The position numbers and the translations under genes are program-made. From Ectobius pallidus (Eukaryota > Arthropoda > Insecta > Blattodea > Ectobiidae): a stretch of 64,000 nt of DNA. Below, in pieces: positions 44,932 through 55,855 of the stretch. Within the stretch, counting starts at the first letter, position 1. The number at the start of each line of letters is the position of its first letter. The notes beneath the pieces were generated by a model. That model had not been told where the DNA came from. It saw only the letters and a program-made list of their open reading frames with translations, and ran no database searches. The DNA lies in assembly GCA_964059195.1 (NCBI GenBank), contig CAXKWD010000005.1, positions 90,843,882 through 90,907,881 of the forward strand, written 5' to 3'.

Positions 44932-45965
44932 TGAAACTGTATATATATATATACATATATATCCATAGGTAATTAATATCATAACTTTAAGAGTACATAC
45001 TAAATAATATTATAACAGAATGTTGGAAGAGTTTGCAAGACCAACCCTTTTAGCCAGGAGATTGAAATTTACACACTAATCTTTTTAACAAAACGAAGTC
45101 ACAAGTAATAACCACTCAAGCGAAACTTCGCATTTCTAAAGATCTCAGCTAGAAGTCCTGAAAGTGGACTTTCCTAAGATGTTCAACTTAGCTAAAGTCA
45201 CGAAAGTTGTATATTAGAAAACTGTCACAAACCTAATTGAAATTCTCAGAAATAAGGCAATTGACCTGAGTGGCTTTTCCAGTAGGACGTTCCAAGTCCG
45301 TCTCTCTCACACCAAAAGGTGATGACGTGGACAAATGAAAATTCACTTAAAATATTTCAACCAATAATAACTTATTGAGAGTATGGAGAAGGGAGAATAG
45401 TTTACGCCCTTCTGACAGAGCTACAGAGAGACCTAGCTAAAACTAACAGAACTTGCTTCATATCCTCCGCCGAGGATACACGGGTATTTTTCTAAGGCTA
45501 TTATGGCAAGATAGCACCTAGGAGTAATATCTACATTGAAGTAACAATGTAGTAGATATAATAACGTATAAACCGAGTGTTGTGTATAAGCTGTTTTGTA
45601 ACTTTTATTCTGTGTTCTGTTAAAACTTTCGACGTACTTTGAATTGTTGAATAAATCATCGAAATTCCTTTTAACACTATCAATTAGTATCATTGTGTGA
45701 GAGCATGTATGGAGACGAAGTACCTAAATTCCTATTACAGTCAACTTTCAGAGGTATTTTGTCCTATACGAACTGGAACCAGCTACAACACGCCCGAGAT
45801 CTCATGCGATTCCTGGACTACGTCATCTCTACAAGATCAACATCAAAGGTATGGACCAAGGAATATTAACCTTCACATGGACCTTCGATCCTATCCTTTT
45901 GGCGCCCATTAACCGAATTCCATTCAGATGAACGTTTCCCAGCTACCGACCCAGTTTCCGTTACA
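44932..45965 (+). repeat. 3' LTR (uninterrupted)
   Basis: 1034 bp from TGAAACTG to GTTACA, matching the 5' LTR with the MITE excluded. Provides the empty-site reference for the MITE. Followed by the CAGT target duplicate at 45966-45969. Confidence 0.93.
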
Positions 45966-45969
45966 CAGT

Positions 45970-46845
45970 GTACTGCAGCCCTATACTGTAATATGAGCAC
46001 TGCATAGAATGCTGTCATGAGAACTGAATTGCATTTGATGAATTCAGTGTAATATTTTCAGAAATTAGGTCCTCTTTGGGCGATACTACCGTAACGGTAA
46101 ACTGAAATGGTCTAAAATCAATAGGCATCGTCCCATGGACGTAATAGACCTATGGAAATCTGATAAATCGTATTCGAATTATCTCACGGGCAGACAGATA
46201 GACAGACGATAGACATTTTTCCGCCCACCATACAATCTCAGACAGTCCCATTCTAACACTGTAATAAACAAATAGGTAATTTGATATTTTATCATGATAA
46301 TTTCGTACTCGCCGCCATTAAGCTTGTCGTTCCTAGCGACGTTCACAGCGACTACTTTCGAAAAGTCGGATGTGTAGAAAGACGCAAAAAATTGCAGAAA
46401 AATACATTTTTTATAAAGGAACAAATGACAAGGATGGAAAGATAAAAGAAAACACATTTTGAAAAAAAAAAAAAAAAAAAAAACTTCTAATTTTTCCCGC
46501 AAACGTTACGCTAGGACAGAGACAGGCCTATAACTTTTTTAATTGACTATAAACACACATTTTTGGGAGACTACACATCCAGCTTCCCCGCGGAGTCTCC
46601 TGGGTAACGCTAATAGGCTGGATCAACAACCAATTACCTGGTCGCAACTCATACGACCCTCTCAATGTTCTGTGCCGCAATTCGCACGTAAATTTGAAAC
46701 AGGGCCACAATCCAACTTTACCGGATTGTACCACTGAACCTCTGTTTTATGCGCGTTACAAGAAAATACGATAGATCTATGGAAAAAATATAATGGAACT
46801 TCTAAAATTCAAGTAGACCTACTTAACAAAGTTGGAGATATCCCG
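45970..46845. other. Flank right of Gypsy, with one minus-strand tandem-family unit
   Basis: At 46070-46260 on the minus strand lies one unit related to the array at 412-1170, including the same leader 'gtgggcggaaaaatgtct' next to a GTCT-rich run and the 'ttacgtccatggga' block. An A-run of about 24 lies at 46460-46483. No gene recognised. Confidence 0.6.
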
Positions 46846-47040
46846 TAGCGCTGATGGTTGAGGCATTGTGCTACATACCGGAAGGTCGTGGATTCAATCC
46901 CCGTTGGGATATTTCAATTGGCCTAATCCTTCTGGTGGCATTGTGAGTACCAGAAGCAATTCTGAGCTTAAGAGCAGTCGGTGTGTAGGGCTATACCAAC
47001 CAATTCTGTACAGGAATATCACACGATAACACTAAAAACT
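46846..47040 (+). mobile_element. tRNA-derived SINE head
   Basis: 'tatccc' (46849) pairs with 'gggata' (46914) as an acceptor-like stem. In between lie an A-box-like 'tagcgctgatggttgag' and a B-box 'ggattcaatcc' in a T-arm-like hairpin. The body after 46922 is non-coding and its 3' end is not obvious; the boundary given is approximate. Confidence 0.6.
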
Positions 47041-47520
47041 AAGAAATACCTATTTATTGTCATAGACAGCCTACACGACGTCAATAGAGTTGGGAAAAAC
47101 TAATGATTTAACCACATTTAGTATTTGACAATTGAATAGACCCTGCTTAAGTTACTTTGTACAGGTAGGTAGGCCTATATACAGTACGGCTCAAACCTGA
47201 TGTCACCGGACTTCTACCGTTAATAGCGCGCGGCCGTTTTCCGCGACATCACGCCGAAGATTCAAGTAAAAGAATACCCAAATGAAAATAAGAATTTCAA
47301 TAACTAATCCTCACATCTTACATTAGATGTTGAAAATGTTATTCTCTCTTTTCTGTACATTTCTGATAACGCAGAATTTTAAAAATATGCAACATTCTTT
47401 TCAACTCTACTTCGGATGTTTAGCGGATGTTTCTTCTTTTCTTGTTAGGCCTATTTCAGCTTTTACTTATACCTGAGAATGCTGATTTTTAGACCAAATA
47501 GGTATATTTTACTATGAAAT
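47041..47520. other. Unassigned stretch
   Basis: No gene or repeat family recognised. Confidence 0.4.
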
Positions 47521-47998
47521 TATAAATAACCAACGTTATGTGGCAGAAATACCGTCCCTATGTTTCGATAGGTTTATGAAAAAGAAAGACAGTATGAGTT
47601 TTCAAGAAGACAGAGCAAGAATACACATGACAAATCACACAAAGGCTGCTCTCGGCACTGTGTCTGACGACGACAATATCAGTCGCGGACTATGGCCATC
47701 TCACTCTCTAGATTTGAGTGTTTGTGACATTTTCTGAAGGGAATCTTAAAACATAGTAACCCGCATACTTTGGAAGAATTAAATACAGTACTTAAATTAC
47801 AAGAAAAATTTGCGAAATATCCTAAGTAGACTGCAAAATTTTCAGGATTTTATACAGCGTATGTGCAGGCCAGAAAGGACGTCATTTGCAACATCTATCT
47901 TAAGATATATGAATTACAGAGCTCTCTCTCAAACTGAAAGCTTGGACGACGTCACAGACAGAGGCGACGAGTATTTGAATTCAAGCGAAACGTGCTGA
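47521..47998 (+). pseudogene. Tc1/mariner-like transposase relic
   Basis: The frame at 47540-47737 contains 'FQEDRARIH', corresponding to the second catalytic Asp block of mariner-like enzymes, and 'ISRGLWPSHSLDLSVCDIF', corresponding to the 'WPxxSPDLxxCDxF' third-Asp block. Past a stop at 47736, other frames keep a 'NPHTLEELN'-like stretch and a distal 'RTSFATSILRYMNYR' region. The N-terminal DNA-binding half is missing and at least two disruptions occur. No terminal inverted repeats were located. Confidence 0.7.
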
Positions 47999-49206
47999 GT
48001 TGAAAACATTGACGGTATCACGCTAGTATCCACTTGGTTAACTAAAGCACGTGGAGCCGTGGACTATATTTTCACTGTGGACTTTAGGATTCCACGCATG
48101 CGCACTGCCAACGGTCGCGAAGCTTTCAGATTCCAGGCGATCTCTGTAAATACTGAAATCCTTTTTTTGGGGGGGGGAGGGGGTATTTTTCTAGTCTAAA
48201 AGAATCTTTGTTGCGAGATTAAAGTAGCGAAGGTAACTGAAAAGTGTCGCTGCGATCGACCGACCGATTCCTGGTAAAAGCCGCGAGCTATGCACGGTAG
48301 AATTCCAGTGGCGTCGTGTTTGGGCCGAACCGTATGTTGCTTATTACATTTTCTCCTTAGTATTATTGTCGATTATAGTTCTGATTAATGCCGTTTTTAC
48401 CAGTAATAGGATTATTACAATAATATTATTGGGATAGTAATAATTCTACCCAAATTTAAACCATAAATATTAGCAATTATCTGTTAATCGAAATGTGGAG
48501 TCTGTCATTAACCTAGCAGCTTCAAATTCACCAATATCCAAATCCCGGACATTTTGAAACACAAAATGCTGTTCATACGCACTCTAAAATCACTGGTAGA
48601 GTTCGAACAGAAAACAACCACCATTCACTCTAGCGGCCATTAACATGGGAATATACGACGGTAATATTGCTATAACCTAAACACAAAAGAAAATGAACTT
48701 TAATTGAATATAACTTTTTACTACCCCTGAAACCCCTTCCAAATGCATCCAACAATACTCGAGTCATGCGTATATACTGTAGTGTAGTATAAGGGACACG
48801 GTGTATATTCTAATTCTGGGCTTGTCTAGGGATTTTTATCATAGGTAATCCCACGAGAGTTGACAAGTTTATCGATAGATCCGCGACTGCGCACCAGGAG
48901 CGAATTTATCTGATGAAACTTGTCAACTCGAGTTGGATCTATTAAGACTATTCCATCAGTAAAACTGTAACGGATTATACAAATAATAATTACTTTCGTA
49001 CTTTGTTGTATAAAAACAAAACTAACAGCTACGAGATCACGGCATACTATTAATCAACCAACCATGAATCGATTCAAGTTACCATGTTGTGACAGTGCTA
49101 CCAATGGTGCTTATAAGGCATAGTTAAATTCATTCAGGTACGCTAAGAGCAGAGCAGAATAACAGCACACCAACTGGCTTGCACCGAATCAAAATTGTGT
49201 TTTGAT
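47999..49206. other. Unassigned stretch
   Basis: No gene recognised. A G-run of about 16 with one A lies at 48169-48184. Confidence 0.4.
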
Positions 49207-49208
49207 CA

Positions 49209-49254
<46 letters not shown>
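49207..49254. repeat. (ATT)n microsatellite
   Basis: About 15 consecutive ATT triplets. Confidence 0.95.
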
Positions 49255-49256
<2 letters not shown>

Positions 49257-49264
49257 TTCAATTT

Positions 49265-49945
49265 CAATAAAACTGAATATTTGACAATGGATTTGGAAGA
49301 AAAGTTAATATGTAATACTGAAGAAATTGCACATGTTGAATATTTTAAAAATCTAGGGTCTATTATACAAAAGGATGCCACAACAAATTTAGATATTCAA
49401 AGAAGAATAACGGATGGGAAGAGAATTATAGGAATGATAAATTCAATCTTATGGAATACAAATATTTTACATAGAACCAAAAAATTAATATATCAGTCAT
49501 TACTCCAAAGTACAACACTATATGGTGCTGAAACTTGGACCATAAGTAGACAACAAGCAAACAAATTAATGGTATTAGAAATGGATTTTTGTAGGCGTTC
49601 AGCAAGAAAATCCAGGAAAGAAAAAATTCGGAATAATAGAATAAGGGAAATAATGTAAGTTGAAAAGAATATTTTGGAAATCGTAGAAGAAAGACGCTTG
49701 AAATGGTATGTACATGTACTCTGAATGACAGAGGATAGAATACCCAAGAACAAATTTTGGATTGGAAAGTAGAAGGAAAAAGAAGAAGAGGGAAGCCCAA
49801 AGAATGCTGGATGGATGGCGTGAAAAGGAGTATGGAGAGAAAAGGATTAAGTGAAGAAGAACCTATGGACAGGGACTTATGGAGGCAAAAGATTGTTGTG
49901 AGATGAAGGAAAATCATTGTATTGTGGAATATTCCTTAATAAAAA
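49265..49945 (+). pseudogene. LINE 3' end with broken reverse transcriptase tail
   Basis: The frame at 49281-49658 reads 'VEYFKNLGSIIQKD', 'LLQSTTLYGAETWTI' and 'VLEMDFCRRSARKSR', followed after a stop by 'RRLKWYVHVLRM' and 'GKPKECWMDGVKRSM' in shifted frames to about 49905. These are the familiar terminal blocks of an insect non-LTR element different from the one at 6775. It ends in 'ttaataaaaaaatta'. The catalytic part is absent (5' truncated), and one stop and one frameshift are seen. Confidence 0.75.
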
Positions 49946-51335
49946 AATTATTTCAATTTCCAAACAAGTTATGTTGTATAAAACAATCTGTTTTCGTGAT
50001 GCTTAAATGGAAGCGTGTGACGTATTAATCACTGCACACTGATGCTTACATGTCCAGTAACGAGCAGACGATTTTATCGATAAAACAGCGTCCTCATATT
50101 AATAGCAAGCATTTTATAAGATAAACGATCGTGATTGGTCTATATCAGAGGAATTGCTAACTGTTATTGGTCAATATCAAACACGCGGAATATGAGTGGA
50201 ATAGTCCATGCAAAAATTTTTCAATTGGACGAGAAAATATTTATATTTTTCTTCTCTACAATAGTTTTCTATGAAAACCATAACTCTATATCCCTAAACA
50301 ATGAGCTTTGTAATGCACATTACAATTTTAACAATAGAACCAACATTAAAATAATTTATTTTGTTTTATTTTAAAATGGAAATCTTGTACGAGTAACTTA
50401 TGAAAGAAAGCCTTGTGTTTGGAACGCACTGTGTACATTCTCTCCGTCTCTCCATCTTCTCTTCCAAGATCTAGCGAAATTGATTTTGTGTAAGTCCCAG
50501 TCTGGCGGCACTGGGGGGGAGGGGGACTGTGTGCCTCGAGAGATACTCGCAGAAAACCTCCCTCGTCGTCGTCATCCTGGAGATCCCACTGCACGCTTCG
50601 CAGCTGCCCAATCTGCATCTCCAGAAAACGTAAACTAACTTCAAAAGGTGAAAACTTACTGAAGCGTCGGCCAAAAAGATATATGCCTACTCTAAAGTCT
50701 GGATTCTTTCAAAATGTATACTTTACTTCATTTTCTCTATTTAAAAACAAAAGGATGTTTACATAAGTAGGCCTAAACCTGTCTTTGGATTTAGAAAAGT
50801 CATAAGCCGACGTCATAGGACCAAATGCTCTTGGTTCAAAAAGTTTATCAAGTATCATTTCTGTGTAATTATTTGTCGTTGTGAATACAGGAGTGTGCTT
50901 CGGTCAGCTGTTCACCCGAAACAAAAATTGATCAAAACTACAATCCACATGATGATCGATAGTAATAATTGTTTAAGAACTTCCTTGAATAAATTAATAC
51001 TCAGATTATTCTCTGAATGTTTAGAAGCTATAAATTACATGGAAACTCTTCTCCACTGTAACAAAATATATTCAATAAATGAAGATTTGATCTATAGAAA
51101 CCAAACCTTGAATTTTAGCTCGGTACACGAACTTCAAGATCACTCGGGTCCTCGAGATCTTCTCAGTCCCATTCTAAATATTTCTCTACCGGAGGATTGC
51201 ATTTGCGCGAACCATTGGTCATAAGGGCTACGAAAAGCACCAATAATGTGTCTAATGTAACACAACCATTAAATTAGCTGTCATGTACACACGACACTTG
51301 TGCCAAATTTAAAATACCCCAAAGAGGAGATTGGT
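49946..51335. other. Unassigned stretch
   Basis: Short frames (50135-50374, 50895-51224, 50346-50674 minus) lack domains. A G-run lies at 50512-50524. Confidence 0.4.
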
Positions 51336-51339
51336 AACA

Positions 51340-51785
51340 CTGCTTATGTCTTTCTTTCACAGCTCACAGAATTAGTCCGTAACTTCCTAGCTTAACTGAT
51401 TATTGAGGCAGTAGACACAAGAGAGATTTAACTTTTACTCTGCTTGTCTTTCCTTCAAAGCGCATTGAATTAGTTTGTTACTTCCAAAGTGAGTGGCAAA
51501 TAGATTAACAATAGTGCCAGTTTAACAGTGGCATTCCTAAGTAAGTTTTAATTAGGTTAACAGGGACATTAAGTAGTGGTCACAAGAGAGATTAAAGTTT
51601 TGCTCTGCTTGTGTCTTTCCTTCAAAGCGCATTGAATTAGTTTGTCACTTTCTAAATTAGTGGCAGCTAGGTTAACAACAGTGACAGTTAAGCAGTGGCA
51701 TTCCTAAATTAGTGTAATTAGGTAATCAACAATAATATTAGGGATTGGGCACACGAGAGATTTGCCTCTGATTCACTGCTTGTTG
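51340..51785 (+). repeat. ~166-bp tandem repeat, about two and a half units
   Basis: The block 'cacaagagagatt' starts units at 51416 and 51581 and, altered, near 51750; a partial upstream unit begins near 51340. Units share 'ctttccttcaaagcgcattg', 'aattagtttgt', 'ggttaacaa' and 'agtggcattcctaa'. Non-coding. Confidence 0.85.
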
Positions 51786-53590
51786 CGAAATTTACATTTG
51801 TATATTTTCATGTGTTGCATCATAGCGTTTTTCCCCTACTGATTTTTTGGTCTACTGGTGTTCGTGCTTCCGTAATAGGTTGTGCAGTATTAACTGCTAC
51901 AGAATAATTTTCGGTAACAATGCTGAAGTCTTCGTTAAACTTCAAAAATACCTTTGACAAATTTAGCTTGAATGTATCCTCACTGCACCGAACATGAGTT
52001 AGCGTGTATAATGAGGCCGTAGGGACTTAGAGGAATATTTTAAATAAGGCTGGATATGTTCTTTGGAAGTCAAATTATATTGGCATCATTTTACCAACCA
52101 AGCTGCAAACCCATGTTCGATTACTGACCAGGACAAATTTTCCCCTACCACTAAGAATACAATGCAACCCTATGTAAAATAAAACTGAAAACTTGTGGGC
52201 GGCAGTGAATTTAATATTCCCACCTATAGCTTACTTCAAGTTACTGTGTTATGTAGGCCGACTGGATCCGGGCTTCTGCGTCCCAAAACAAGTATAATGG
52301 TACTAATTCGTCCCGAACTTCCAATGTCAGATGTACGCCTCTTGCGTTCCATAATATATAAAAATGAAAACTTTTAAAGACATATGACTTCTAAATTAAT
52401 AACAGGAGACATGTGCAACTGTGCTGAATTACACAGTATCTTTAGGACATTCCATTGGCTATAACGCATTCGCTTTTCCGCGTCTGGTTTTTTAATACAT
52501 GCACTCTGTATGCTCGTAAACCTGCTTTCTTTGAACCTCTGTGACATGTACCATAATATGCTTAGCCGTCTCCTGGCCCAACCGGCGTAATGATTTCTTT
52601 GGAGAGTTCACTGAACGTTCTCGAACATCATCAACACGATCTTGACTCATTGCAGGTCTTTTTTTTCCCTATCCCGTTGAAGAGAGAGCCAGTTGTCTCC
52701 AGCTTTCTTGCAATGAATATAATTGTTAACCTTGTTGGAACATTGCGCACATTGAATTATCTTCGAAATGCCAGTTGTGTTTCAATCAATGAATGTGTCT
52801 GTCAATATGTTTTCACAAGAAAAACACGCTGTAAAATTGAGAACCGCATTTTCGTTTGTGACCTCAAAATTAGAGACTGGAAACTAATCAATTGTCGTAA
52901 GGCAACATTGATGGATGATAGGGGTACCGACATTAATACCAATATCGATTCTCCCAAAGCCACTGAGATCATATAACCAGATTTAAAATTTGTATTACTT
53001 TCCAGATGGAAATTATAGGTCTTTAAAAGTGTTCAGTTTTATATGGAACACACTGTATAGTTCGGTATCCCTAGTGCAGGTCAATACAGCTTAATCCAAG
53101 GTGCACTTGCTTTGGTCTCAAGTATTGTTGATCTTGATTAAACATATGTGTTTTTGCTTAGATTGTGGCGGAGAATAACATTTTTGGTCCTCTTTATCTT
53201 AAACCACTTCCTGACAAAATGACCGTTGGTTGCAGAAACTTAAATCATACAACTTAAACACATTCCAGTCTGCTGACTGCTTTGCTCTTATCATAATCAT
53301 CCTCGCGCTTCATTTTATGAAAAACATAGGCTACACGTTTTTGTGATCCAGCTCACGCGATGTAGAGTAAAGTTTTGTAAAACCGGAACCTGAATCCATC
53401 AATCAATCGCAGAGAGCTTTGTTCATGTAGCTTAAAGACACCTCCATCTTAGCGGGAACAGATTTGACTGTATAAGTATACATAAAATAGCTATCGATAT
53501 TGTTAAGGACTCCTATGATATTAGAAATTAAGTAGCCTATAATGAACAGCAAAATGGGTGATCCAATCATATTACACACTGGTGATATTT
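51786..53590. other. Unassigned stretch
   Basis: A 128-codon frame at 52590-52976 has no recognised domain. I see no support for a gene. Confidence 0.4.
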
Positions 53591-53596
53591 CTCTAA

Positions 53597-53945
53597 AGTA
53601 ACCCGGGTCATAGAGAGATAGTTTTGAGCTTAGAAACCGAAACGCGTAGAACTCGGGACGCAGGAGGATTGATTTCATCTTAGGACCCGAGACGAAAGAG
53701 GATATATTTGTTTACATAGAACCCGGGTCGCAAAAAGTGGATTTAGAACTCGAGATTTAGGAAGGTTGTTTTCATCAAAGAGTGTTGCTTAGGACATAGA
53801 ACCCGGGACACAGAAGGATGGTTTTAATAATAGAATCCGAGTCGCAGAATACTTGGTCGCAGGAGGGTTGATTTGATCATAAAACCAGTGTTGCGGGAGG
53901 ATTTTTCAATGACGGTACCTCACAAGCTGGGACGCAAAAGGGTAC
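53597..53945 (+). repeat. Degenerate 'acccgggtcgcagaaggatt' tandem array
   Basis: About seven imperfect units of 35-60 bp, each with a variant of 'agaacccgggtcgca' followed by 'agga' and 'gttttgatcat'. Units start near 53600, 53651, 53683, 53720, 53800, 53835 and 53882. Function unknown. Confidence 0.75.
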
Positions 53946-54142
53946 ACCTGTGCACAGGTTAACACTTATGGCAGTGAGCGAGCTTTAATTAATGTTTCTG
54001 TGGCTTGTGATATAACAAGTTATAGCTTATTTCCAGTATTATCAAATATTTATACAGTGTGTTTCACGTACGAGTTGGCCAATCATGCGAGTTTCTGTTT
54101 CCTGGGTTATATTCTTCTAATGTTCTTCTAATGTTCTTTCAA

Positions 54143-54469
54143 TGGTTTTTCAGTTGGTTTCAATTGTGGAATGTGCTGTGTTATTATATAGGTTTTTCCT
54201 GTATATAAAGGTTTGAAATTTATATTCGTGATTGTAAAGTGTTGCTTTTCTACTGGTTTCAATGTGTGAGTGTTTGCAATAACTTTCTTGTGGGTTAAAG
54301 ACTGTTTTCATTAATTTTAGTGTTGATATTTTTCCATATATTTTTCTTGTTTGTGGAGTAAAGGCCTCCTAAAGAGACTGATTGTTGAAGACATTGCCTA
54401 CTGTGTTGGTAGCAGTAGGTAATAAAAATAAATACCATACGCCATAAGGCAGTGAACTCCGCCACAATA
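54143..54469 (+). promoter_or_regulatory. Jockey 5' UTR / probable internal promoter
   Basis: Untranslated region between the target duplication and the ORF1 ATG. TCAGTT at 54150-54155 matches the arthropod initiator (TCAKTY). Jockey-clade elements are transcribed from internal promoters; that this is one is inferred. Confidence 0.5.
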
Positions 54470-55855
54470 ATGTTGAAAGCAAATACATCTGACAATACTC
54501 AAATGGAAGAAACTCGCGCTATGAGCAATCATTACATTCGTGCTCCAAAATTTACTTATAATGCAAATGTAACAAATCCCAACAGTCTGGAATTGCATAC
54601 CGATGATTCAAGTGAATATGAAATGAATCAAGACATGGATAGTGAGTTACATCATGAAAATCCTCATTCACCAAATTCAGCTTCAAAGCGCTTGTGCACT
54701 GCTCCTACAATGCACTCGAGCTCACTGCCAGACGAACAATGGCAACAGGATAAGGTCCCACACTCCAAAGGCCATAGGAGAAATTTAGCTGATACCTCAA
54801 ATGTAAACTATACAGTACCAGTTTCAAATAGATTTTCCTCACTGACTGATGACTCAGCACAAGATGATAACACAAACAGTAGGCCTACACTGGAAGTACG
54901 CATACCAAAACCAGAACCTATTTTTGTAACAGGTATTGTTAATATACAAGAATTCAAGAAAGTAATGAGTGGCATAGTTGCCAATGACAAATATACACTG
55001 ACTACATTGAGAGCAGGGCATCTTGTCAAACTGATGCCAATAGATATAGAAAGCTATAAAATAATAAGAGAATGTTTCCTGAAAAAAGACATTAGTCATT
55101 ATACGTACCAGTTAAAACATGAGCGTGCTTACCGAGTAGTTCTCAGAGGTATGCATCACAGTGAAGATGTAAATATTATAAAAGAGGAACTAAAGGCACT
55201 AGGCCATGTAGTCAGGAACATTACTAACGTACTACATAGAGTAACAAAAGAGCCTCTGCCTCTCTTTTTCATTGACTTGGAACCTGCACCCAACAACAAG
55301 ACAATATTTGATATAAAGCACTTATTTCATACTTTGGTAACATTTGAACCCCCTTACAAAAAACGTGAAATTGTGCAATGCAAGAGATGTCAACGGTTTG
55401 GACATACAAAAAATCACTGCAATCGGCCGTTTAGGTGCGTCAAGTGCGGCGAAGATCACCCAACAACAACTTGCCGTAAAAAACCCGAAACTCCACCAAT
55501 TTGTGTAAATTGTAGTGAGAACCATCCAGCCAGTTACAGAGGATGTAAAACTTATAGGGAATATAAACAAAAGACATTTGAACCACTGAGGGAAAAAACC
55601 GTGTCCAAACAACCTCTAACAACAACGGTAACGCAAGTTCCAACTAATGAACATCCGAGTACCACTACTTCAGACAAAACTTATGTAGAAGCTGTTAAGG
55701 GAAGTTCTCAGTGGCAAGAGCCACAGCAGTCAATTAACATCATCACTGCAATGGAACAAATGTTCTCTAGGTTTGAAAAAACCATAGAGAAAGTTATTGA
55801 TAAAATGATGGATCGCATGTTCGATCTAATCAAAGCCATCGCCAATGGAAAATAA
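54470..55855 (+). CDS. Jockey-type ORF1 (gag-like nucleic-acid-binding protein)
   Basis: A 461-residue protein from the ATG at 54470; the frame extends 18 bases further upstream but without an ATG. The N-terminal ~150 residues are polar and probably disordered. A central domain follows (~155-300). Then come zinc knuckles: 'CKRCQRFGHTKNHC' (~303), 'CVKCGEDHPTTTC' (~322) and a related 'CVNCSENHPASYRGC' (~345). This is the Jockey-superfamily ORF1 arrangement, whose product binds element RNA. The C-terminus is helical and Met/Ile-rich. No interruption. The stop overlaps the ORF2 start, so ORF2 may be translated by reinitiation. Confidence 0.9.
   Translation: MLKANTSDNTQMEETRAMSNHYIRAPKFTYNANVTNPNSLELHTDDSSEYEMNQDMDSELHHENPHSPNSASKRLCTAPTMHSSSLPDEQWQQDKVPHSKGHRRNLADTSNVNYTVPVSNRFSSLTDDSAQDDNTNSRPTLEVRIPKPEPIFVTGIVNIQEFKKVMSGIVANDKYTLTTLRAGHLVKLMPIDIESYKIIRECFLKKDISHYTYQLKHERAYRVVLRGMHHSEDVNIIKEELKALGHVVRNITNVLHRVTKEPLPLFFIDLEPAPNNKTIFDIKHLFHTLVTFEPPYKKREIVQCKRCQRFGHTKNHCNRPFRCVKCGEDHPTTTCRKKPETPPICVNCSENHPASYRGCKTYREYKQKTFEPLREKTVSKQPLTTTVTQVPTNEHPSTTTSDKTYVEAVKGSSQWQEPQQSINIITAMEQMFSRFEKTIEKVIDKMMDRMFDLIKAIANGK

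Larger units (their letters stand above)
35283..45965 (+). mobile_element. Complete Ty3/Gypsy LTR retrotransposon
   Basis: Flanked by CAGT at 35279-35282 and 45966-45969. The LTRs begin TG and end CA. Once the nested MITE and one copy of its 3-bp target are removed, the 5' LTR is 1034 bp, exactly the length of the 3' LTR, and the two look identical wherever I compared them. Between them are a ~455-bp leader, gag (38095-40593), pol (from 40578) and an 826-bp A+T-rich trailer with no frame. Element length without the MITE is about 9.36 kb. It appears recent and structurally intact, without an envelope gene. Confidence 0.93.

Noticed and set aside
52590..52976. Host gene of 128 codons
   Set aside because: No homology recognised and composition like the surrounding DNA; a chance frame is likely at this length in 64 kb.
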